From the NCBI GenBank assembly GCA_019188255.1, contig JAETXT010000001.1, positions 248,001 to 312,000 on the forward strand: a stretch of 64,000 nt of DNA. The letters run 5' to 3'. Position 1 is the stretch's first letter; the number at the start of each line of letters is the position of its first letter. Shown in pieces: positions 10,801 through 20,300 of this stretch. This DNA is from Verticillium longisporum (taxonomy: Eukaryota > Ascomycota > Sordariomycetes > Glomerellales > Plectosphaerellaceae). The notes beneath the pieces were generated by a model that did not search any database, was not told where the DNA came from, and was given only the letters and a program-made list of their open reading frames with translations. A program made the translations under genes and the position numbers.

Positions 10801-12290
10801 TTCAAGTGGCCCTTTTCCCCGAAGAAATCCGTTCGCCCATCCTGGAGGACTTTGTCCATCAACGATCCCTGGCTGGGCAGTACTCCCCTGTCTGTAGAGA
10901 GTAGAGAGTGGCAGCTCGGCATTGCGAAAAGCATCCTTGGTCGGAGCGCTCTGCGAGTGTCGTGCCTGGACGACCTCTCGCAACATGGTCCTCAAGCAAC
11001 ATGGTCCGCCGAGGCGCTCCACTCGCCATATATTGCTCGATGTCCGACTGTCACGGTATTCATGTCGCTCTTCCCAGAGGGCAGACAGACGTCTCATGAT
11101 CGGTCTCGACATCGGCGTCACGATCGAGAAGTGTACTCGGCTTTCGCCAGCTGGAAGTCACAACAGCTCGGACATGGGGCAGAGCGTGCACTCGCCTGGC
11201 CATTTGCTACACTGGCCCAAGAATCTCTCCTTCTCTCCGTCGATAGTGACACGGACAAGGATTCTCCAGACGAGAATAGCCCAAACTGGCATGACCCGCC
11301 ACATGGCTGGGAGAAAGGCCAACAGCCCCCCCACCAGGAGCCTATCTATATACGGCCGCATCAAAGGCTTGACCTGGCTGACGTATGATCGTTCATTCCT
11401 GCTCTGGTCATCGGGGCATCATCATACGGAGGAACACAAGGAGATGTGTTTTCCCGTTCGAGCTCCGAAAGCTAATACAACCCCTCTGTTACCTAGAACG
11501 CTTCGTCTTCGACTCCAAGAGCCTAGTCGAAGCGCCCCGAGAACGAGCAGCGATCGGTGTAAGTACCCTCCTGCCGCTCCTTCGACATTCCTGCTTACCA
11601 TTCCATCGTGTAGATCTGGAAAGCCGTCTTCGAAAGAACATTCCCCACACAAACAGGACACGGCCAATTCTTCACAATTTCGACAATGCGGTGACCTCGG
11701 CACTTGGAGCCAATAGGGTCCATATAGAGGGCTACAACGTGCTGTCCGTGTTCGACTCGGCAAGTCACCTCGTCGCTCAAGCCTCAGCCTCGAAACCCTC
11801 ACCAACTCCTGCCTGATCAACGCCGAAGACTTCTTCCGAGCCTGCACAGCGGTCTCGACGTGGCCAAGCCTTGAGAGGTTAGCGCTCACGTCCCCCAGCT
11901 ATAGCCTCCGCGGAGCCGCCGAAGCATGTCCGATATGCTGCACAGGGCTGGGAACTGCTTTGCAGATGGCGAAGCTGCGGCTTCTCATCCTGTGGATGGC
12001 GACAGAAGACGACGCTAGCGCCTCTATCTAGCAGCAACTTCACACGCAACCATCACGTGGCGCGGGACTCGGGCCCTCGGGCTCGAGTCTTCGGTGGTGG
12101 AGATTTGGCGGAACGTTGGTTTGCAGTCTGGGCTGTCCTTCGCCACGCCAGAGAGAAGCGCACTGAGGAAGTAATAACATGCCGCGGCGACGGTATGCAT
12201 CACTTGAGTTGCCCTGCGAAGTGGTTACCCCTGCGTCTCTGCAACAGATGCGGAGGGAGGGGGATACATACCAGTCAGAACCCTACACTG
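10800..12290 (+). pseudogene. Decayed F-box family gene
   Basis: Fragments of one protein family appear in order but in different frames. From about 10810 comes an F-box-like start (PEEIRSPILEDFVHQRSLAG and SPVCRE), then WQL at 10909, an LRVSCLDDL strand, GFIIRRNTRR-like and CVFPFELRKLIQ words, and a putative intron at about 11560-11613 (GTAAGT...GTGTAG). The tail follows: SLETLTNSCLINAEDFFRAC, WPSLERLALTS, LQMAKLRLLILWMATEDDAS at about 11790-12030, and SLELPCEVVTPASLQQMRRE at about 12200-12260. That order matches a large Sordariomycete F-box family with a C-terminal leucine-rich region. The frame is broken by a 7-bp duplication at 10895-10908 and by several later stops and shifts, so no full protein can be read. 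F-box proteins recruit substrates to SCF ubiquitin ligases. This copy looks dead. Confidence 0.72.
10895..10908 (+). repeat. 7-bp tandem duplication breaking the F-box pseudogene
   Basis: TAGAGAG is present twice in a row. With one copy the sequence reads on as CREWQLGIAKS. With two it meets an in-frame TAG and shifts frame. Confidence 0.8.
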
Positions 12291-12561
12291 AGGAGCCTTC
12301 TCCCCCAATCACCCAATATGATAGACAGTTGCTCCTGAAATCGTACTCGTACAATGAAGGCGGTGAGCACAAGAGCCTGCCGGATGCACAGGCATAAGAA
12401 GCAAATGGTTCATTTTGCATTGTCCTGATGCTGCTGATACCGATGTAGCTCTTCGTCATCTCACCAGTACTCCCCATCTTGGCTTTCACCACCCGCCATG
12501 TCCCGTAGGCGCCAACAATGCCCCCGAGTGTACAAAGGCGCCGACACTGTAACCAAGCCCA

Positions 12562-13904
12562 TCACTGCACCTCCTCGACCATTCTGCCCGTGCGCAAGCC
12601 CGGCGCCCCAAACACCTTGCCGGCCGAGCCGCCGAGCATCTCGTCCGGCACGGCAATACGGCTGCCCTCCTTGGTGCTGACCCACCGCACGAACATGGCA
12701 TCGGGCTTGTCGTCGCCGGCCTGGTTCTCCTGTGCCTTGCGATTCGTCTTGGGCGCCTGCTTCTTGAGGAGCTTGTTGATGGTTTCCATCTGTCACACGC
12801 GCGTCAGCAAGCCCCGTCTTCTCGACGACGCGCAAGGGAGCGTCGTACCTTGACTTCCTCGTTGCGCTTCTCGCTGAGGTTGCGACACCTCCGCGCCATT
12901 TCGGACCGGCGCATCGACAGCTCCTCGGCCGTCAGGTGCTTCTTAACCTGCACCTCGTCCGAGAGCTTCATGTACTCCTGCGGCTCGTCCTCGAAGCGGG
13001 CGCGCTGGCGTCTCGTCATCTTGTTGACGTCGGGTTCCTTGGATTCGCTGCCGTCGTCGTCGCTGTCCATGTCCTCGGCTGCGGCGAGGGTCACGTCCAT
13101 CGTCTCATCGGCCTCGCCTTCGGCGTCTTCCCCCTCCTCCTCCTCTTCCTCCTCGCCCTCGGCATCCTCCTCCTCGCCCTCGGCGTCCTCCTCCTCGTCT
13201 TCCTCGTCGTCGTCCTCGTCGCCGACGTCGCCGACGACGTTGATGCTCATGTCGACCTCTGCGTCGCTTTCCAGATCACTGAGCTCGTCGTCATCGTCCT
13301 CCTCGTCCTCCTCCTCGGCGACACGGGCCGCGGCTGGTCGGCGCACCGTGACCTTGTTCGCTTTGGGCGTCTGAATCTTAATCGTCGTGGGGTGAGCAGG
13401 CGTGGCGTCCATGTCGACATCGCCATCAGCGTCGCCATCGGCGTCCTCCTCATCCTCCTCGTCTTCGTCACCGTCGGCGTCGACCTCCATATCGTCATCG
13501 TCGCCCAGATCAGCCATCTCGTCGTCGTCGTCCTCCTCCTCCTCCTCCTCGTCACTGTCCGACTCGACGACGTAGCTCTTCTTGGCGCCGCGGTTCCTCT
13601 TGCCCGCGATGATCTCGCCGCCAACGAAGCTCTCGCGGGCGTGGATCGAGCCGGCGCCCGCGTTGCGACTCCTGCCGGACGTGGCCTCGCGCAGCTTGTT
13701 GGCGGGGACCTTGACCGTCAGGTTGAGCGACTCGTGGCCGGGCGAGGAGGGCGGGTCTCTGGTGACGCCCGAGGTGCGGCCGCTCGAGGCGCCGTCCGGT
13801 CGCCGTGATCGGGTCGACATGGTGGGTGTCCGTTCGCTGTCGGCCCAGTCAGTGATGGCCTCATGAGCCTTCTTGGCTGCTGAACGACGCGGTCGAGATG
13901 TCAT
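12562..13904 (-). CDS. IES2: Ies2-like INO80 chromatin-remodelling subunit (PAPA-1 domain)
   Basis: Exon 1 is 13904-12849, the intron 12848-12790 and exon 2 12789-12562, giving 427 residues, both exons in phase 0. The protein starts MTSRPRRSAAKKAHEAI, has a basic Ser-rich N-terminus (SLNLTVKVPANKLREATSG), then about 170 residues dominated by Glu and Asp. The C-terminus holds the diagnostic PAPA-1-like segment: TRRQRARFEDEPQEYMKLSD, EELSMRRSEMARRCRNLSEK, RNEEVKMETINKLLKKQAPK. Ies2 (INO80B in animals) activates the Ino80 ATPase in nucleosome sliding. The last segment MFVRWVSTKEGSRIAVPDEM also fits the family. The acidic tract produces a long open frame on the opposite strand that is not a gene. 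Confidence 0.85.
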
Positions 13905-14025
13905 GTTTGTTGCTGGCCAGCGCGCAGCTTTGCGCGCTGTGAGTGATGTTTGCGAGGAATCTCGTCACAAGGTCTCGACTTGTGTGGGCGGGGGGTTGCG
14001 CAGGAAAGTTGACGAGACGTCGTCG

Positions 14026-14058
14026 CGGGGAGGGGGAGGGGGAGGGGGGGGGGGGGGG
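14026..14058 (+). repeat. G-rich tract, potential G-quadruplex
   Basis: GGGGAGGGGGAGGGGGAGG is followed by an uninterrupted G-run on the + strand, in the IES2 upstream region. Confidence 0.7.
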
Positions 14059-14266
14059 CCAAGGTTGCAGTTCCTTTGAGGTGAGCGTGTGATGGAAGTC
14101 TAGGGGAAGAATGATGGTGGGGTTGTACAGGAGTTGGGAGTTCAGCCTTGGGATAAGCTTCCGAGACGTTTGATAGGATGAGGTAATGAGGGCAGACCGT
14201 ACCGTGGCAACAGACAAGGGGTGAGCGGGAGTGATGATGTGAGGTGTTGGGGTAGGCACGGGGAGG

Positions 14267-14310
14267 GGTGCAGAAGGCAGAAGGCAGAGGGCAGAGGGCA
14301 GAGGGCAGAA
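14267..14310 (+). repeat. Short tandem repeat, GCAGAGG/GCAGAAG
   Basis: Six heptamer-like copies in a row, with A/G variation. Confidence 0.8.
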
Positions 14311-14568
14311 GGGGTTTGCCGTCTTTGTGGATGGCCGGGGATGTAAAGTCCAATGCCGGCAGGGAGAGAGGCATAGAGAGAGAGGCCGCTCAGGCACAAG
14401 GCACAGCGTCCGAGATGGAGGCTAGATGCCGTCCTTCTCAATCCGCCAGGAGCGTCAACCACATGAGGCAAGCATGGGGGATCCGGACCAGAACCTCATC
14501 AACTTTACGCCATCTCCTCCTGACCGCGATTCCTTGGCACAGTCACTTCCCAGTCCGCCAGCAGACAG

Positions 14569-14608
14569 CGCGTCTTCGCGTCTTCGCGTCTTCGCGTCTT
14601 CGCGTCTC
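14569..14608 (+). repeat. Tandem repeat TCTTCGCG
   Basis: About five near-identical copies of an 8 to 9 bp unit (CGTCTTCG register). Confidence 0.8.
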
Positions 14609-14892
14609 ACTCGTCGCGAGGAGCAAGGAGCCAAAGACGTGCGTGTGATTGCAACATGGTGTTTTGGGGGTAGAGTTTCGCCATGGTGGTGAGGATTTGA
14701 GGTGACACGGCGGCAAGGGGGGAAGGCGAGGGCAAGCAGCGCAGGAGGACATTGACAGGAATACACAAGGTTCTGTTCTGTTCTTTTCTGTTTGACATAC
14801 CTCTAGGGTCCTCTAGGGGGTGTGATTCACGACAACTGCCAACGCAACTCGTCGATTGCTCCCGTGAGGTGCGACGCGGCAATGGCAAGGCG

Positions 14893-14941
14893 CAGGACAG
14901 GACAGGACAGGGCAGGACAGGACAGGGCAGGACAGGACAGC
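14893..14941 (+). repeat. Tandem repeat AGGACAGG / GGCAGGACAG
   Basis: A 5-bp ACAGG motif repeats about ten times with occasional GGCAGG variants. Confidence 0.85.
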
Positions 14942-14972
14942 GGTGGCGTGGCTGGCTGGTCAAGGCGAATTG

Positions 14973-15006
14973 CAAGGTGCAAGGTGCAAGGTGCAAGGTG
15001 CAAGGC
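14973..15006 (+). repeat. Tandem repeat AAGGTGC
   Basis: Four to five exact copies of the 7-bp unit. A short GACTG run follows at about 15036-15053. Confidence 0.85.
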
Positions 15007-15763
15007 CCAGCGTTTGTTGGCGTTGGCGCAGTCGATTGGACTGGACTGGACTGGATCTGGATCGTCCTTTGCCGTCCCGACCAATGTACTGTACCTCGCT
15101 GGGGCTCTGCGTGTCTTCTCCTTTCGGTGTCGCCACGAGTGCTGACTCGTAGTCTCTGGCATCGATTTAGCATAGGATGACCTGGGATGCCGCCGAATGC
15201 AGCGGGCCGCCGCGGGCTCACACTCACTCTTTGCTTCGGGGTCTTTTTGGGCAATTGGGGAGATCACCACCTCACTTTGTGTAGAGTGGTTTTTCTTTCC
15301 TCGCGCGTCTGGTCTTGGATATTTCGAGTATCGATGCCCAGCTATGTATCCAAGTCAATGATGAAGCGACGCAGAAGTGAATTCTCTTTGACGATGGAAA
15401 GGCTAAATGCTCAAGCCGAAGAGGTTGACATCAGGGTCAATCGATGATGAAGTGCTCGCGCTGGACATTCTGGACATTCTGGAGCTGTTTGACCTCCCTT
15501 GAACGGTGACAAGACAGGCTCCGTTCTTGTGCACGTATTGCTTTCCCCACCGTTTACCATCTTCCGTCAAAATCAGTTTAAAACGGAAGATCCCCTTTGA
15601 GACCCCGTTTCCCCAGCATTTGCTCGGTTCCAGCCGAGGCATGTGGTCGCCTTTGCCGACAGCTTCAAGCAGCACCATCTTCTCCCATCTCAAGCTGGCA
15701 CCTTCTTGAATCTCCAAGAGTCTCTTGCACCTAGAACACTCACCACTTCGCCAAAAGTCAAGC

Positions 15764-16897
15764 ATGGGTGGCTCCGACGAGGACAAGAGCTCGGGCATCC
15801 CGTCCTGGCAGAAGCGCGACCAATCCGAACAACCATCATCAGAATCATCATCCGCTGCCCAAGACCCCTCCTCAAACTCCTCCCCCATCGAGGTCGCACG
15901 ACGCTTCCTCCAAGATGACGAGATCAAAGACGCCTTGCGCGAACGAAAGCTCGAGTTCCTGAAGACCAAAGGACTCGACGAGGCCGATATTGAAAAGCTC
16001 CTAGGCCCAGCCAACACCCCAACCACGATCGCGACACCAGCGCAAGACGAACAACCTACACAATCCGCCGAAACACCAGCACCACCAGCACTACCAGCAC
16101 CACCAACACCACAAGCCTCGGCGGCGCCACAGAGCAGCATCGCCCCAGACTTCCACGACGAAAGCCCCCCCGTCATCACCTACCCCGAGTTCCTCACCAA
16201 GCCCACGCGGCCGCCACCCCTCGTCACCGGCACCGCCCTCCTCAACACGCTCTACGCCTGCGCCGGCCTGACGACCCTCCTCTACGGCACGTCCCAGTAC
16301 GTCGTGGCCCCCATGGTCGCGTCCCTGACCGCCGCGCGCGTCGACCTCCACGCCACAACCTCCGACAAGCTCGCAGCCCTCGTGCGCAAGCTCGAGGCCA
16401 CCGTCTCCGAACTCCCCGCCAAGGCCCCGCCCAAGCCCGACGCCGCCTACGCAGACGACACGGGCAGCGAGGCCGAGGACCCGACCGAGCTCTTCCACCG
16501 CGACGTCGGCGTCCAGACGTCGCTGCCCTCGACCCCCGGCGGGCCCCTCGCCGCGACCCCCGCTGCCGCAACGCCTGCTGCCGCCGCTCCCGAGGCCCAC
16601 GCCCGCCGCCTCGCCGACCTGACGGCCTCGCTGCGCGGCCTCAAGGACGCCTACGTCACGCAGAGCGAGGACCTCGTCGACGTCAAGACGGCCATGGACC
16701 TCCTCAAGGACGACCTCGGCCAGCTGACGTTCCCGAGCGCCCAGCAGCAGAGCGACTTTGTCGGCGGCTTCTCGCTGTACGGGTCGTCGGCGGGGCGCAA
16801 GGAGCCCGAGGACGAGATCAAGAAGGCCAAGGACAACATCCGCCGCGTCAAGGGCGTCATGCTGAGCACCCGCAATTTCCCCGCCTCGTCGAGGTGA
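15764..16897 (+). CDS. Peroxin Pex14/17 (Pex33) family protein
   Basis: Intronless gene of 377 residues from ATG 15764 (MGGSDEDKSSGIPSWQKRDQ). Residues about 41-81 (PIEVARRFLQDDEIKDALRE ... KGLDEADIEKLLG) form the Pex14 N-terminal three-helix domain that binds WxxxF motifs of the import receptor Pex5. A Pro/Ala linker follows, then YPEFLTKPTRPPPLVTGTAL and a hydrophobic stretch (about 150-180), then a coiled-coil-like segment ending in DDEIKKAKDNIRRVKGVMLS-type sequence. Filamentous ascomycetes carry both Pex14 and this chimeric Pex14/17. The layout here fits the latter, a docking-complex protein of the peroxisome and glyoxysome membrane. The name rests on family memory and was not checked. 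Confidence 0.75.
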   Translation: MGGSDEDKSSGIPSWQKRDQSEQPSSESSSAAQDPSSNSSPIEVARRFLQDDEIKDALRERKLEFLKTKGLDEADIEKLLGPANTPTTIATPAQDEQPTQSAETPAPPALPAPPTPQASAAPQSSIAPDFHDESPPVITYPEFLTKPTRPPPLVTGTALLNTLYACAGLTTLLYGTSQYVVAPMVASLTAARVDLHATTSDKLAALVRKLEATVSELPAKAPPKPDAAYADDTGSEAEDPTELFHRDVGVQTSLPSTPGGPLAATPAAATPAAAAPEAHARRLADLTASLRGLKDAYVTQSEDLVDVKTAMDLLKDDLGQLTFPSAQQQSDFVGGFSLYGSSAGRKEPEDEIKKAKDNIRRVKGVMLSTRNFPASSR

Positions 16898-17370
16898 GGT
16901 GGTTGGCACGGAGGGGCTGTGTGGAAGATGGAGCAACGAGGCGGTTTTGTAAAATACCTAGGGAGATACCCACGGGTTGTGGCGGTTCTGGATAATTTTC
17001 GGCAGTGTGTCTCATGAATAAGTATGCATGCGATCAACAATTTTTATTTACTCTTTAACACTTTTCAAAGCTACCGCCACAAGAACTGGAGCGAATACAT
17101 CGCATGGCGCAAGGCGAGGCAAGCAACTCTTCTAACACACACTTACCCTCCATTATTGGACATGGTCAGGTCAATACCGGCAACATCAAGGGAAGAATAA
17201 CTTCCAAGGGTATTCAGCAAGGCCGCCACGTCCAAATCTCGACAATGGAAAGCGACGCCTGGCCCCTGTTCACTCTTCACAACTTGCAAAGTATCATCGA
17301 AAGCAACAGCAACAGCCCACCCTCACCCATGCCATCCAGGGAAGTCCAGCATAGGCTTGCCTCAGCGCTT
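16898..17370. other. Intergenic, convergent 3' ends
   Basis: Lies between the stops of PEX14/17 and the chromodomain gene. No gene seen. Confidence 0.5.
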
Positions 17371-20300
17371 CTAGTGACTGGGCGTTGTCTGAGCGGACGC
17401 AGAGCTGCTCTCGGCCTCGTAAGTTTCCCTGTGATGTGTCGGCTTGCCGCCAGCAGATGGGATCCCCATACGTGCAAACATGCCCTCCCATGAGTCCACA
17501 TTGATGTGTTCGTAGTGACGACCTTCTGCTTTCTGCCGTGTGTACCACTCCATCGTCGGCGGAAATCTGTACGGCATGTGTTTGCGTGTTTTGTCTGTCT
17601 GTCGGAACTTTGTGACTTCCTGGAATAGCACGTTGCCGCATTTACTTTGTCCAATCCCCCCCTGTAGCCCATTACCACGTGGGGCGTGGAATACGATCTT
17701 TTCAGGGGAGTCGTCCTCGACTTTCCCTTGTTGCGCGACGAGGTCTGTAGCCGGTGCTTCATGCTGCATGTTGACTTTGCGCCAGCCTCTAACTGGCAAC
17801 ACATGTTCGGGGGCAGGTAGCCATTGCTTGGCGTCACTCAGCATGATCTCCAGCATCTCCAAGGTTTTATCGAGGACGGTGGTGCGCTCCAGGCGCGGGG
17901 GGTCAAAACCGCCGAGCCAGACTCGCTGGAACGCCATGCTAGGGTTCTTTTCCGCCGAATTCTTCTTGACAAAGTCCACCAACGCTTTTTGGGCCGGCAA
18001 GAGGCTCCCAACATGCACCGATCGATCGCTCGCAACACGTTGAGGTGCTGCAATGTCCCAGATGAGAAGCTCCGTAGCCCTGAAGGGCTGTTGGTGTGGA
18101 TTAACAATTCGCCAAATGCCGATCCAGGGGTGTCGTTCAGGCAATCGATCCTTGGGATACGCTGCCGGATCCCATGGCCCTTCTATTGTGTAGAAGAATG
18201 CAACGTAGGTGTTGTAACCTCTTGGCTTGGCAAAGGGATTAGTAAAGCTGAACCAATTTCGGTAGGTTTCAAATCTACAGGTCGTGTCACCAAAGTGATC
18301 CGCCATCTGGAAACTGTCGTTGAACCATGATACGCAATACGAGTAGAGCTTCATAAACCCTCGAACGTGCGCAAACTGGTAGCTTGAAAGATGTTGGGCG
18401 AAATCTTCACCGCCCGCCCTGCCTAGGATCTGAGACCGGGCGCCAGAATCGTCCTGCGCAGGCGGCACCTGAGCAGCGGCTTGAGTCTCCCCGGCTCGGG
18501 CTAAGGCGAGTTCAGGATCTCCCGTGGTCCTGGCAGCATAGCGCGGAATCCGTATGTCCCGAGAAGACCGGCTATAATCATTTTCGTGAGATCCTAAAAT
18601 GTGGAACTTCCGATACGAATCCAGTTTGGTCAGAGACCAGTAACCGAACCAATTCCCTAGACTCTGTTCATCGTTGGCGTCGATGCAATCGTTGACATAG
18701 ATGAAAGGCTCCTGAACTTCATCCATGAGCTGGCCTTTGGCAGATCCAATCAGGTCGAGAACTATCGACAATGCCTCACGTCTAGCGGCACAATCTTCCT
18801 GGGTGATACCTTGCTGCTTTGCCTGTAACTCGAGCGCCTCCAAGCTTGAATGTCTTGGCTGACGCGAGAACAGTGTCTCCCTTTGAGATGTTTTCTCGTG
18901 AGCAAGATCTTGCAGGAAGTCAACAATGGACTCGCTAACAACGAGCGTGACATGAAACATAGGCGTGGCTATGCGTTTCGAATACCACGATAGAAGGCTA
19001 GTGGCTTGCAACGGCTGGGTCAGAAAGAAGCTTGGTGTGAGGAGGACAGCACTGCCATGGGGCAAAAGTCTTGTCAACCTGATTTGACCAGGCTTTGAAG
19101 ACTGTTCATCTATTGATGGCATTGTTGGATGAACCTGCATGGCCTCTCCCAATTCCCAGATAGAGTATGCAGCATTTTTCATGTCGTGAAGTAATGAGCC
19201 AATACCAGGGAAAAGCCTGATCAAGGGCGTGACAGCTTCGTGTAGAATGATGGTTCCGCTCTGTTTGCGCTCCAAGTCAGCAAATGCGCGCCAATCACCA
19301 GCTCTCTGGGTCGAAAAGAGTTGGCAGTCCGGGTTTGCTTCCGTGAGCCAAGCCGCCACACTATTCAGCATCAGGTCCTTGTTTGGGGGAAAGGCAAGAA
19401 AAAAATTATGCCGGTGTGGCTCCCTTAATGACCGTACTGGCAGAAGCTCGTCGTAATCGAATCCAAACATGGTCCGCATAATGTTGACTCGGTTGCTGGC
19501 CACGGCCTTGAGCAAGACACCGCCAGTCACAATGAGCGGCTGTGCCGCTGGGAAATCCGGTTTGAACACCGTGTACCTCATCATAGCACCGGGTGAAGTC
19601 TTGGACTCGGCACCGGGAAAGCAGGCTTTCCAATTCTCGCATTGAGAAGGATATGCGATGGCACAGAAGCTGGTGTTGGAGTAGAGGATGCCGAAGGAAC
19701 CAGATCGAAGGTAATCAGCAGCGCTTTCCAGATTGGTAGTCTGGTCGTCCGAACGAAGTGTTCCATGTACCAAGACTCCGGCCGAAAGACTTTGTTTACA
19801 CTGGGATTCAAAGTCTTTAGCTGTAAAGATTCTGTCAAAAACTAACGGGTTCGTGTCGATGAACTGACGAACCCAAGGCTCTTCGGTCCTTGGCACGTCA
19901 TCAAAAACCACGTCCACCTCTTGGGAGTCAGCAGGACCCAGGATGATTCTTTTTCGGACTGTTTGTGTCCGGTTTCTGCTGAGGGCATCCCTCAAAAGAA
20001 TCTTTTTGGGTGTTGAATCGGTGGCAAGCGTATTAGACGGGCGTAATGGCAGCCCTCTAGATGGTCCTCCAACGAAGAGTTCTCCATCGTTGGAATCGCT
20101 TGCCTCATGTTCGCTCACCGACGACGAGTCCTTGGGGTTGTGGCTGAACCCCGGCTTCAAGTGCTCGCTGCTGGGTGTTTCTCCAGTGAAATGGACAGAA
20201 CGGGATTTCTTTCGAAGGCGTTCCCCCTGAGGCTTGTCGTTGTCAAACGCTTCGCTGTATGTCAATTTCTTGAGCGATGATTTCGTTACCTCAAGAGAGG

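Larger units (their letters stand above)
13905..15763. other. Gene-free interval with minisatellites, IES2 to PEX14/17
   Basis: Divergent promoter interval of nearly 1.9 kb. It contains a G-rich run at 14026-14058 and several short tandem repeats listed separately. No reading frame shows conserved protein features. Confidence 0.55.

Noticed and set aside
12936..13808. Long + strand open frame opposite IES2
   Set aside because: It is the complement of the Glu/Asp tract and reads as Val/Leu repeats. The IES2 strand carries the conserved PAPA-1 motif.
14607..15254. Minus-strand frame across the minisatellites
   Set aside because: Its sequence is made of translated tandem repeats with no domain features.
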